Positions 1-10,034 of a stretch of DNA of 64,000 nucleotides are shown here, piece by piece. This DNA comes from Wyeomyia smithii (Eukaryota > Arthropoda > Insecta > Diptera > Culicidae), in contig NC_073694.1 of assembly GCF_029784165.1 (NCBI RefSeq), forward strand, positions 165,072,118-165,136,117, given 5' to 3'. The notes beneath the pieces were generated by a model. It did no database searches. It worked only from the letters and a program-made list of their open reading frames with translations, and was not told the origin of the DNA. Each line of letters begins with the position of its first letter. Positions within the stretch are counted from its first letter, which is position 1. The position numbers and the translations under genes are program-made.

Positions 1-964
1 TAGCTGGATATGTCATTTTGATAGCTTAAATAAACAGTTTCCGTCGACCGGTCTTCTACTCGACTTCCCTCGAGACAGGTTCGAATTTAGGCCACTGTTT
101 AGGGGCTGTTTCTGTCAGGTGTCATCAAGCTAATAAATCTTATAATGACCGCAATTATAGCGTCAATAAAATCTTCGCACGGACCAGGTTTTATGGCAAG
201 TGTTTGTCACTCGGTTAGGCAGGACAGCTTCTTACCGGAACCAATCCGAAAACGCTGTAAGCTTCTACGAGAATTTAATGAAACCACTAAGACGTTGACA
301 GTAAACCGAAACTTGGCTGTATTGCTTTTATCGTGCACTTAACGATGGCAGTAAACAATAATTAATTTCGCAAGATGTGAATGCTCGAACGATTGCGTTT
401 GTTTCCGAAATATTTCAACCGATGCTCGTGAGCCAAAGCATCACTTAAAAAAACTAGATTAAAAAATTAAATTCCTTATTCCTTTTCGATTGTTGAACTG
501 TTTTTGACTTCACCCGTTATTTTCGAAAACCGTCAACCAATTTTGAACACATTGATAACACAAATTTTGACAGAATTCTAGAAGCAAGCAGTTACCGCAA
601 AATTATTTATGGCCAACTGCTCACCAGATCAGGTTGCATCGTGATGAATGATAAAACTTGTGCCAGGGCAGTTAACTTTTGGTAGGACAAACTTTCGTGT
701 GCAATCGTCTTAAACAATGAATAATAAAATGTGTGAGCAAGGGTGTATTCAGAAGCGACTTTCATCATTTTTGCGAAAGTACAAATGTGCAAACTTTGTT
801 TCCAGCTCGAAAAGTGGTGTAGTGACACCAAAGTTAAGGATATTTTCCCCGGTCCTCTACAATCCTTAATCCGCCCTGGATACATACAGTCCCCCCACAA
901 TTATGGAACACTTAAGAAGATGTATGAATTCGAAAAATCATTTCTGGCCAATTTTATTGTTTAT
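1..964. other. No gene recognised
   Basis: AT-rich sequence with only short open frames that show no domain, splice context or composition typical of coding DNA. A phrase reading ACAATTATGGAACACTTA near 897 recurs in related form near 1918 and 8585-8650, so part of this stretch may be old dispersed repeat. Confidence 0.5.
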
Positions 965-1798
965 AAGGGACTATCCATTAATGATGTCACGCAAAATTTG
1001 GAAAAAATTAACTCCCCCCCTCCCCCTTGTCACAAGCTGTCACAACTTTCTTGACCCCCCCCCCTTAATTACGTCACGTTTTCATATCCCCCTCCCCCTT
1101 TTTTGGTAACAATTGATTGAAAATTGATAAATTTGTTAGGAATGCATTTTTTCCTAATAAGAACGATTTTACTGAAACAAAAACTGAAACTAAAAGGAAA
1201 GGAACATTATAGAAGATAACTAGAAAAGGCGTTAAGTTCTTAGTCGAAGGATGCTGCTGATGGAGTCGCATATCGACGACATAGAAAGCCGAGACAGTAA
1301 CTTCAGCATCATGGCTAATTTTTGAAAGACCATCAATATTTAGTTCCTCTTCTTCAATCAATTCGCAATCCAAATCTTCTCCACATGTTACAATAGTCAA
1401 GCATTTTTATCTACGTTTTGTCACAATTTTTGTAATAACTGGATTGAGAGACACTAAAAATTAATGAAATTGCGTTGTCCATTATAAACGAACTTCACGG
1501 TAAAACAGAATTAAAGAACGTTATGCTTTTTTAGCGAGAAAAAAATTGTCATTTATTTTATCTAAAGCAAATCTTAAGCAAAAAAGGGATTGTTGAACTA
1601 TAAATGAATGATGCAAATATCATAAATAGTTCTGAGTTGATCTCTGTGGTTAGGTATGTAACTTTTTCATTTTTTTTTTTTTAGTTGAAATGTGATGTCA
1701 CACTCAAGCTAACCCCCCCTCCTCCATATGTCACAAAATGTCACAATAATTGAAAACCCCTCCCCCCCAAACGCGTCTCATTAATGAATGGTCCCTAA
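965..1798. mobile_element. TIR-bounded non-autonomous DNA element (MITE-like), about 834 bp
   Basis: The left end (AAGGGACTATCCATTAATG, 965-983) is matched in inverted orientation by the right end (CATTCATTAATG region, 1773-1798). Each terminus is about 26 bp with a few mismatches. Inside each end lies a C-rich tract on the plus strand (1013-1100 and 1714-1770) containing repeated TGTCACAA-type words. There is no transposase-like frame inside. The target duplication is unclear; the flanks are TA-rich. The superfamily is not assigned. Confidence 0.55.
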
Positions 1799-2070
1799 GT
1801 AATATAAAAAAGTTTTAGTTATAGAAATATGAAGTCTTTCACTTGATTGAGTATTTGTTTCCATGTTTTGTAGATACTTCTCAGAAAATACATTTATTTT
1901 ATAACTCATCAAATACACAATTATGGATCACTTTTGAGAGCGGTCCCAATTATGAAACAATTGCATCATATTATGGATCAATATAATAAAACCAGTTTTT
2001 GGCAACGAATTTATTCAATGAACCTTATTTAAATTATGTAATATGAAGAAATACCATGTTTCATATCGTA

Positions 2071-2931
2071 TTAAAGATCTCGCATGGCCAGGTCACATTT
2101 ATGTGGCTTTCGGGGTTGCAGTAAGAACGAGCGCTCCCGAAGGTGGCGATGAACCGTTGCATTCTCGTGAACCTCATTTGCATCAATTCCGATCTTCAAC
2201 ACGCCGAGTTGCTTGGATGTCACATCACCCAGTATATTACGCTGACCTTTCTCGACAACGAAAAACTCCGCACTAACTGACCGCTTCGCTAAATCGATCA
2301 TCGCTATGAATGATCCCAATATGTCTAGCGGCGAATCACTACCATACGCCCTCAGGACCTTGTCACTTCCTTTGCTACACCTCTGGACTGTAATACCTCT
2401 GGATTTCATCATTTCCCAAGTTCCAACGGTAATCAGATTAGCGTCAGATCCAGAATCAATCAGCATTTCGGTTGTGATTCCTCCTATTTTACACTCGACA
2501 AGGTTCGTCAGATTTCCAGTATGAAAAGTATAGTACACCTTCTGCTCGTTGTTGTTTTCGGATGGCTCGTTCTCAGATGCAAACGTGGGCGGTTCGTGGG
2601 TTATTTCTCGGACTTGTTTCGACGTAACATGCTCCGTAAACTTCGATGGTCGCTTGCGGCATGTTTTCTCGAAATGACCAATAACTTGGCACCTATTGCA
2701 TTTTTTCCCTTTCGCAGGACCACCGGGATCCTTAGAAATATGCCCGCTCTTACCACACGAATAACATACTACCCTTTGGTCTCGCTTAGTTCCTTTTGGA
2801 GCGAAATTATTTCCAAACCGCTTTACGATCCGCTCCTGCTTACGCTCAGTTCTGTTGCTTGCAAATTTATTAAATTTCCGTACTTCGAGTTCTCCGGAAT
2901 CACCGTGAGAATACTTCCTGCTCATTTCCAA
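2071..2931 (-). pseudogene. Retrotransposon nucleocapsid-protease fragment
   Basis: The 286-codon frame starts in a basic linker, followed by two CCHC zinc knuckles. The second (CNRCQVIGHFEKTC) is complete. The first (CYSCGKSGHISKD) has proline where the last cysteine should be, so it probably cannot bind zinc normally. A retropepsin-like domain follows with the catalytic motif MLIDSGSDANLI and a later ILGDV segment. The reading stops just after the protease, with no reverse transcriptase. It lies one frame off from gag upstream, and an in-frame TAG sits between them. Nucleocapsid would bind the element's RNA and protease would cleave Gag-Pol; neither is likely to be made now. Confidence 0.8.
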
Positions 2932-3494
2932 CTACTGTGCTCTAACACTTTCCAAGGATTCACCCAGCGCTTCGATGTCAGACAGAGGTTGATCTTTCCT
3001 AATATCTTTCGACGAAGTTCGGCAGAAGTACAACCTTCTAGGATCACATCGATTAACATCATTTCTTCTACGCTGTGTTTAACGTCTTGTGGATACTTAT
3101 CCAGTCCACAGTCCTGGAGTTGCTGCCGCAGACGTAGAACGAAATGAGCAAATCGTTCGTTACCTTGCTTCATATTGCGTAACTTATATCGTTCAAGCAC
3201 GTCTTGACGACGTGGCTTAAAATAGGCATCCAGTCGCTCTATTGCGACGTCGTACCACGGTATCTGGAGCAACACCGATGGAAAATTTTCCGTCCCTTCC
3301 AGACTTCTGAAAACTTTTTGAAGCTGTGGACCTCCCAAATGTAACATTTTGGATCGTTTTAGCTTTTGGTCAGTAATCTCGTATGAATCAAAATAACATT
3401 CAAGCGAGCCTTTCCACTCAAACCACGCTTTGGCCAATTTTCCGCTTTCCATTTGCTCGCATCTAAACATACCCAACGGGCGACTCTCATCCAT
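2922..3494 (-). pseudogene. Retrotransposon gag (matrix/capsid) fragment
   Basis: A 190-codon frame begins at an ATG (MDESRPLGMF) and has the helical capsid-type pattern of Ty3/gypsy Gag: W and F residues around AWFEWKGSLECYF, then a PRRQDVLERYKLRNMKQ segment and FVLRLRQQLQDCG, a signature seen in many gypsy-like Gag proteins. Near 3000 the conserved downstream segment moves to another frame, which indicates a one-base indel, and a TAG stop follows in that frame near 2934. Gag would form the cytoplasmic virus-like particle. As it stands the product would lack nucleocapsid and protease. Confidence 0.8.
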
Positions 3495-3713
3495 CTAGAG
3501 AAAAACAAACCATGGGAAAAAACGTAAGATTCAAATTCATCACTTGTTTTCGTTTATTAAAATTCTCTATTAGGTTCACCCTTTCCAGGAACTAGGTTAA
3601 GGGTCTCCCGCAACCACGACGACGAACAATCATCTTTGAACATGACTTGGATGGAAGTCTACAGTTTACTCTATAATCTTCAAGACGAAAAGGAATTCGT
3701 TCGTTTGTCATAT

Positions 3714-4071
3714 TGTTTCCAGCCCCCTAGCTGCAGAAATCGTTTCCAGCCCACTAGCTGAAAACTTTTAACAGTTCATATTTTGTTTCCAGCCCCCTAG
3801 CTGCAGAAACCTTATTTATTTCACAATTCCAGCCCCCTAGCTGTAGAAAACTGATATGCGACGTTTTTCCTAACGTTGTTTCCAGCCCCCTAGCTGCAGA
3901 AACCGTTTCCAGCCCACTAGCTGAAGAAACATTTATAACATTTACTATTTTGTTTCCAGCCCCCTAGCTGTAGAAACCTTATTTATTTAACAATTTCGGC
4001 CCCCAGCTGCAGAAACTTCAATAATATTAAGCATTCAATTGTGTTTCCAGCATCCTAGCTGCAGAAGCTGT
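3714..4071 (-). repeat. Nine-copy interspersed hairpin-like motif in the gypsy leader
   Basis: Nine copies of a roughly 26-bp motif lie at irregular spacings (about 0-30 bp between copies). The plus-strand consensus has outer arms GTTTC and GAAAC, inner arms CAGC and GCTG, and CCCCTA between them, so each copy is an imperfect inverted repeat. Two copies read CCACTAGCTGAA instead of CCCCTAGCTGCAG, giving a minor variant type. The array sits between the primer-binding site and gag, the same place as the Su(Hw)-binding insulator array of the Drosophila gypsy element. Function is not known. Confidence 0.85.
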
Positions 4072-4477
4072 TATGAATTCACCCCTCCGGTGATTCAACA
4101 TGTTACCGTAGTGATTCAACACTTTTCAAACCACCAAAATCTTTTGATTCAATTTGATTCTCTGCTTCATTAACATTTAAAACCAAAAACAAAACACTTT
4201 TTTCAGTGCAGATATGTGGCAACCACTCGTTCTCTCTAAATAACTGGCAACCGACTCAGGCTCCGAACGATGACAAAAAATCCATCACTCACATATGTAC
4301 TAAAACGCCACCAAGCTAGAGGAAGAAACCCTTCCTTCCCCTCCAACTTGTTCACCAGATAGCAAAAAAAAGTTCATTCGGACGAAAATCTGTCGCCGCC
4401 ATGATGCTTTAACTTTCTTTAATCACGAACAAAAATTCTATTTTCATTGGATGTTTCATTGAATTACCTTCGCTGAT

Positions 4478-4495
4478 CCGTATCACTCGTCGCCA
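4478..4495 (-). other. Primer-binding site of the gypsy-like element
   Basis: On the minus strand, two bases after the LTR end, the sequence reads TGGCGACGAGTGATACGG. TGG matches a tRNA CCA end, as expected for minus-strand priming. The tRNA was not identified. Confidence 0.6.
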
Positions 4496-4497
4496 GA

Positions 4498-4744
4498 TGT
4501 AAATACTTCAACAATCGCCACCAACTGTTTCCGAAAATCTTTATTTATTCCCGTATAGTTCACCTGTTTTACAGAGCACACCTTTTTATCCGCTGCGTCT
4601 CCTTACATGCCTTTTTCTGTTCAACCCATCTCTCGCTCTCTTTCCTCTTTTCATTCCTTTTACAGGGTGTTTCTGTTTCCCGCTTTCTCATCTACAACAC
4701 TGTTAATCCGTTTTACCTAAAACTCAGCTAGCTCATACCCTACA
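4498..4744 (-). repeat. 5' LTR of the gypsy-like element
   Basis: The 247-bp segment starts TGTAGGG and ends TTTACA on the minus strand, giving the TG...CA ends of an LTR with short inverted termini TGTA/TACA. It contains AATAAATAAAG, a plausible polyadenylation signal, about 40 bp from its end. The partner LTR is missing, so the boundary at 4744 rests on the terminal dinucleotides only. Confidence 0.65.
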
Positions 4745-6179
4745 GGCTGTAGCAGCTCCTCCAAGCAGTGCGGCAATAATTTACACCTCGTCTTCCGTGT
4801 GGATTTTATGGCATACCGAATCAGGGATGCGCATCACGTTCAGCCCATTCGTTATTTGTCGTGGGTTCGCTAACTAGTGGACTGTTGGGGCGGAATCTGA
4901 CAAGTCATTCGTCAATATCAACGATAGAGGTGGTACGATCTCGGCTGATACGAAGCTGTTACCTAGGTCTGGAGGAATTATTTGGTTCAGAATTCCGATG
5001 GACTTTATGAGATAGACAATATTCTGTGGTTATAGTAAATTTGTAATTATTAAATTCCAAATGAGACATAACGGTTCGAATAACCCATCCCAGACACCCA
5101 TGTTCTTATAGAATTGCTGAGTTAACTACTTCATTATACTATGAAAAATCAATACAATGGTCGCAGTGGTCCAACTCTTACAAATAAAACTTCTTTAATA
5201 CAAACATGTTGGAAAGTAATGTAATTTTTAAGTTGAAATTCCCATCTAATCGAAACATCGTCCAAAAAAAGTAAAGAGTGTTTATATAAAACCTTTTTCA
5301 AGTTGGCAGCACTAGTATGTAATGGCGTCCAAGTGTCATCTGTCAAAGTTCATATAGCATATATTTGCTCATTTTCCAATTACTTTGTGCATGTATAAAG
5401 TAAAAAGGGGCAAGTGATAGCAATACATTTTTTAAGCTTGGCTCAACATAACGCTTTTATAGGTTTAATTTGTTCTAATCAACAATTATTTATTTCGACA
5501 ATAATTTTTTTACTCACCACGGTGCCTACTTCAAAACTGATGTAATGCAATTTATGTGTTGATAAATACACAAAGATACATAACAGGACAAGACTGCTTG
5601 TTGATATTGATTACAGGAGACTCTGGCAGCACGGCTAACGTTGTGCGCGTGTAAATTGTCGGCTTAGTATTAGTTTGCATTTTAGGTAATTTTTCACCTG
5701 TTTATGCTAAACCTAGTGTTTTTCGTGTTTGTAGTTACTACAGGCTGTGCAAAGTGTTCAGTTGATGCAGTAAAATTCAGTTATTTTTTTTCAAATTTAT
5801 GATGTATTAGCTTTGGAGCACTTTCCCGATAACAAAAATATTCGACGCCCAATTCTACCACTGCACTGACAGTTTAGGAATAGGTATATGTGGTAATGTG
5901 GGTTTGCAATATCGGGTTTTTTTCTAGAGTTTTTTTTATTTAACTTCATACATTCTTTATGCGTTTGCTTATGAAGATAAGTGATATTTTCTTTACGACC
6001 ACTGGCGAACTTGTGTGGCCGAGTGGATCAGTTTTCGTTTTCCTCGAACTGTGAATCACTGTGTCTCGTTGTTTCGACTTTTTGCGACTTTTTGCTGATA
6101 AAACATATGTATTTACATGATAAACGGCAGCTCCTTCGAATAGATCCAAATCATATGTCAGCACAAATTCTATACCTAT
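4745..6179. other. No gene recognised
   Basis: AT-rich intergenic or intronic sequence. Open frames are short and show no recognisable domain. No repeat structure stands out. Confidence 0.5.
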
Positions 6180-6610
6180 AAAAAAAGGAGTTCTGTTTGT
6201 CTATCTATCTGATCCATATAGACTTGGAAATGACTGAGCCGAACGGCTTGAAAATTTTTATGCAGGGGTTTTCGAGGCCGGAGAAGGTTTTTATGGTAGT
6301 TTGAGACCCCTCCCTCCTTTGGAATAGAGGGCTCTCTTACAAATAAAACATCAATCTCTGTATAACTCAAGAACTAATCAAGCAAATAGAACCAAATTTG
6401 GCATTTGCATGTTTCAAGAAACAAAAAATATTCCTAAATACTCCCTGCTCTGGAAAGAGAGCTCCTATACAAATGAAACACAAATATCTGTAGAGCTCGA
6501 GATTTAATCAAGCAAATGGAATCAAATTTGCTGTGTGGTAGTTTACGAGAACAAAAAATATTTCAGTGGTAGATCGACACCCCTTCCTCCTCTAGGAAGT
6601 CTCCCGTCAT
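6180..6610 (-). repeat. GTCT-ended dispersed repeat, copy 1
   Basis: On the minus strand this ends in a GATAGATAGACAAAC run after a stretch translating to QVYMDQIDRQTE. The same coding-like tail, including FVREPSIPKEGGVSNY, recurs at 27160-27355 and in nucleotide form at 24770-25130. The family ends in a GACA/GATA microsatellite. It is a dispersed repeat common in insects; its class was not settled. No intact protein is encoded. Confidence 0.7.
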
Positions 6611-6821
6611 ATCGATCAAGCATACCGTTCCGGGTCTAAAAATAATTGTAATCATCAATACTTTTTACATATACCTGTTCACAAATTACTCGTGATGCTA
6701 AAAAAAATTATGGAAGCACAAAGTGACATCTTTAACCTACAGAAACATCTGAGCGAAGTTAAAGCCCAATCGAAAACGACTATTAAAACAATATATTATA
6801 ATTGGGACATTTTTCTAACAT

Positions 6822-7103
6822 TATAAATGTCATAAATGTCATAAATGTCATAAATGTCATAAATGTCATAAATGTCATAAATGTCATAAATGTCATAAAT
6901 GTCACAAATGTCATAAATGTCATAAATGTCATAAATGTCATAAATGTCATAAATGTCATAAATGTCATAAATGTCATAAATGTCATAAATGTCATAAATG
7001 TCATAAATGTCATAAATGTCATAAATGTCATAAATGTCATAAATGTTATAAATGTCATAATTGTCATAAATGTCATAAATATCATAAATGACATAAATGT
7101 CAT
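6822..7103. repeat. 9-bp minisatellite, about 31 units of CATAAATGT
   Basis: Nearly perfect tandem copies of a 9-bp unit with only a few single-base variants (CACAAATGT, TATAAATGT, CATAATTGT). Because 9 is a multiple of 3, several frames on both strands stay open and give artificial tripeptide-repeat readings such as MTF, YDI and INV. There is no reason to think any is translated. Confidence 0.97.
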
Positions 7104-9790
7104 CTGATTTCGTTTTATTTTTGGAATTAAACATTTAAGCTTATTTCCAACAAAATTAACTCGTAAAACTGACATATAGGACACCGTACAACGATCAAAA
7201 GTTTCACTGGAGTCGAAAAGTTATGTTTTAAATTTTACCTTCTGTTATCCAATTTTTATTTACAAACTAATTATCAGAAAAATAAGAGGAAATTTAAATG
7301 CATTTTGAGTAGCTTAAAGTAATATTATAGCTCAAATGGAGCCAAAGTTATAGAGCGTTGTCATAATTATGAATTGCATATTCTTTAGAAAAGTCAACAA
7401 CAAACAGTCTGGGTAAGCGCTCCTCAGAATAAACCCGGTGACTTGTTTATTTGATTTGAATTAACATTAGCTTTGAAATGTTTTTCGGAATTGGTATTTG
7501 CATGTGTTTGCTAACAAGATGGAGTGGTGGCATGGGGTTGATAATTTTCTACTCGCCACTGACATACCTTATATTCACCAGAATGCGAAACAACTTGTAA
7601 TTACATGCAAGGTGGGAAATATCTTAGAGAACTTACACGTGTCTTAGCGCAGTGGAGAATTATCACACAGGAACTGTTATTATCTCGCATCCAAAGATCC
7701 AACAGCGTAATAACCGTCTGCATGGCCCACCCACGCTGACGGTTAACACTTTTCAAAGCCCAATTCAGAGTTCAAGTGCTAGTTAATTAGCAGTTTCGCT
7801 TGTGTAATTAGGGACCCAATTTTGGTGTGAGTTTTTTCGGTAGCACCGAAACAAATCTTACTGCAGATATATATTTTTTTTTTCACGTAGAAAACAAATT
7901 CCCAGAATGATGAACTTGTATTTGTTTTTTATTTGTAAGAAAAACAAATTAACACTCGAATAAATAATATTCAAATTGCTCGCAGCAAAATTGCACACCG
8001 CTAAATATAACATGAATGTTTTATCGGTGCGAATTTCCACTGTCAGTTTCAGCGGCGCAGCCTATTAACATCAGACAGTGTTTCACATGCTCGTATCCTT
8101 TGTTGAAAAGATGCGGGCCCGGTGGTTAGACGCGTTAGGTGGTTTCTTCGTCGTACGTCTTTTGGTACAATGCAATTGTGAAGAGCAGTTGTTCGAAAAT
8201 TCGCCAAAAATTTATTGCACCATTGAGAAGCCGCCAAGAGTAGAAATTCTGTTCCCGTCGTTAAACTCGAGAAGTACCATTAATATGGCGTCTGCTATCG
8301 CTCAGCCAACACTTGAAATTGAACAGAATTCCATCACCTACTGTAGAAAAAAAAAGCGAATCAAAACAGTTACAGTAGCATACTTCTGGAGGCAAGCGGA
8401 ATGCTCTAGTTTTTGTTCTTTTCCCACCATAACTTTTTGCCACTTTCCGTAGCTTCCCTGTTCCGCGTATTTTGGAAACAGTATTTTTCAAAGACTCAAC
8501 AGTGTTTTCCGTTGAGTTTCCGTTTCCAGTGCTTCCGTTTAGAGCTCAGTAGAAATTGATAGGGTGTTTTAATTGGTGAATATCACATTTGAATCAAAGT
8601 AATCCATAATTGTGGAAATCTACCTTGTATTGGTCCCTTTTATGGAACACTTAGAAAATAGTAAATTTTTATAGAAAAATCGCTATCAATCATCAACATT
8701 TTGATGAATTGTGAAGAACTTACCTTAATCTTTGGGTATGAGCTATTTTTCGCCCGAGAATTAGCGATTTTTACACATAAAACCTTATGAATGAGGAGCG
8801 CGCTACTCACGATGATTGAAAAAATCGACAAATATTTTGATAGATTCTAGATAACAATTTTATACGCTTTTAAAGAACTCATCTATCTAGGGATAAAAAC
8901 GCTGCTTTTTTATGTGTTCAAAGCTAGCGAATAAGGCATATTTTGCTTCAAAAATGTTACATGTCTTTTTACAGTTTTTTTACTGAGTTAAATAACATGA
9001 AACACAAGAGTGATCCGTTATTGTGGGAGACCCATAATTGTGAAGGGAGTGTATCACACAGTTAAGCATTTCATGAGACTCTTTGCATGCCCGACTTCAT
9101 GCATTGAAGCAGCAGCTGTATTGAGATTTATAGTAGATGATATTCAATTAAAGCATCATGCAACGCCTTTAGAAAAGGTTTAAGGACATCCTAAAGTTAC
9201 ATTAGCACATCTGCCTGTGGCACGGCGTACGATGAAATTGACATTGGAGGTTCACGAAGCGTCGCCAGACTTCACGAGTTTTCTACCTCATCAATTTTAT
9301 TTTGCATTTTCCGGAAAAAAAACAATCTGCATGAACAATGTTTTTGAGGGTTTCTATCTTTTGAGGTTATTACATTGACTGGTCAACACCAGAGTTGCAA
9401 ATTTTTCCTGTCAGTGATAGATTCTCAGTTGAAACTGAAAACTACGAATATCAGTATCAACACGATCCAATCAGTGACAATGCTGACTGGCAGCATTGCT
9501 GTGATTTCGCGCACGCTATGTTGCTCTAGCGATGTTTATGCGGTGTAGAATGAACATACTACATTGACTTCATGCAATGGATTGGCTCAGATCAAATAAT
9601 GTCGATATTTATTGAGATATATCATTTATTTCACTGACATAATTGTTGACTGATAATTGACTAGGGTGCCACTCAACATCAGTTTGAAGAGAGTGAGAGT
9701 GAAACTGCTGTTGTATCATTTTCATTTTTCTGTGTCGAAATTTCGCAACACTGATCAACACAGGTGCACCTCGAAGGCTCAAACCAAAAA
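7104..9790. other. No gene recognised; one weak open stretch
   Basis: Mostly AT-rich. Between 8049 and 8491 the base composition is more balanced and the minus strand has two short open frames, but no domain, start context or splice pattern supports a gene. Phrases like CCATAATTGTGGAA near 8608 and 9033 suggest old repeat sequence. Confidence 0.45.
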
Positions 9791-9794
9791 AAAA

Positions 9795-10007
9795 ATGAAA
9801 GATTATAGCCATTCAACCATTCCTGTGAATTTTGGTGTCCCTAGCCGCTAACATTTTTTCAAAGACATAAATGAGTTTTCTCGTAAACATAACGTTGAAG
9901 CGACGAACCCGGCGAGCAATTACTATGCGAACTCCTCTCACGTAAGTTGACGCATTTTGGTTATAGCCAAAATTCATAGGAATGGTTGAATGGGTATAAT
10001 CTTTCAT
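9795..10007. repeat. Inverted-repeat (foldback/MITE-like) element with 41-bp arms
   Basis: The left arm (from ATGAAAGATTATAGCC, 9795) and the right arm (ending in ATAATCTTTCAT, 10007) are inverted copies of about 41 bp with four or so differences, separated by about 130 bp. A related stretch (AATTCACAGGAATGGTTA) occurs near 57933, so the sequence is dispersed. No target duplication is evident and there is no coding capacity. Confidence 0.65.
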
Positions 10008-10034
10008 CGAACCTCCCTAAAAAGGCAAGTGTGC

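Larger units (their letters stand above)
2045..4744 (-). mobile_element. 5' part of a degraded Ty3/gypsy LTR retrotransposon
   Basis: Reading on the minus strand from 4744: a 247-bp LTR, a primer-binding site, a long leader holding a hairpin-like repeat array, gag, then nucleocapsid and aspartyl protease. The element stops near 2045-2070, before reverse transcriptase, and no second LTR is present in this window, so it is truncated at its 3' side. The gag/protease order and the DSGSDANLI protease motif suit Ty3/gypsy elements of the type common in mosquitoes. Gag is broken by a frameshift and a stop, so it is a fossil. Confidence 0.8.

Noticed and set aside
3714..4071. CRISPR-like pattern of repeats and spacers
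   Set aside because: Repeats are degenerate, spacers vary from 0 to about 30 bp, and the context is a eukaryotic retrotransposon leader.
6783..7184. Long open frames encoding MTF, YDI or INV tripeptide repeats
   Set aside because: They are a by-product of the 9-bp tandem repeat, open in several frames on both strands.
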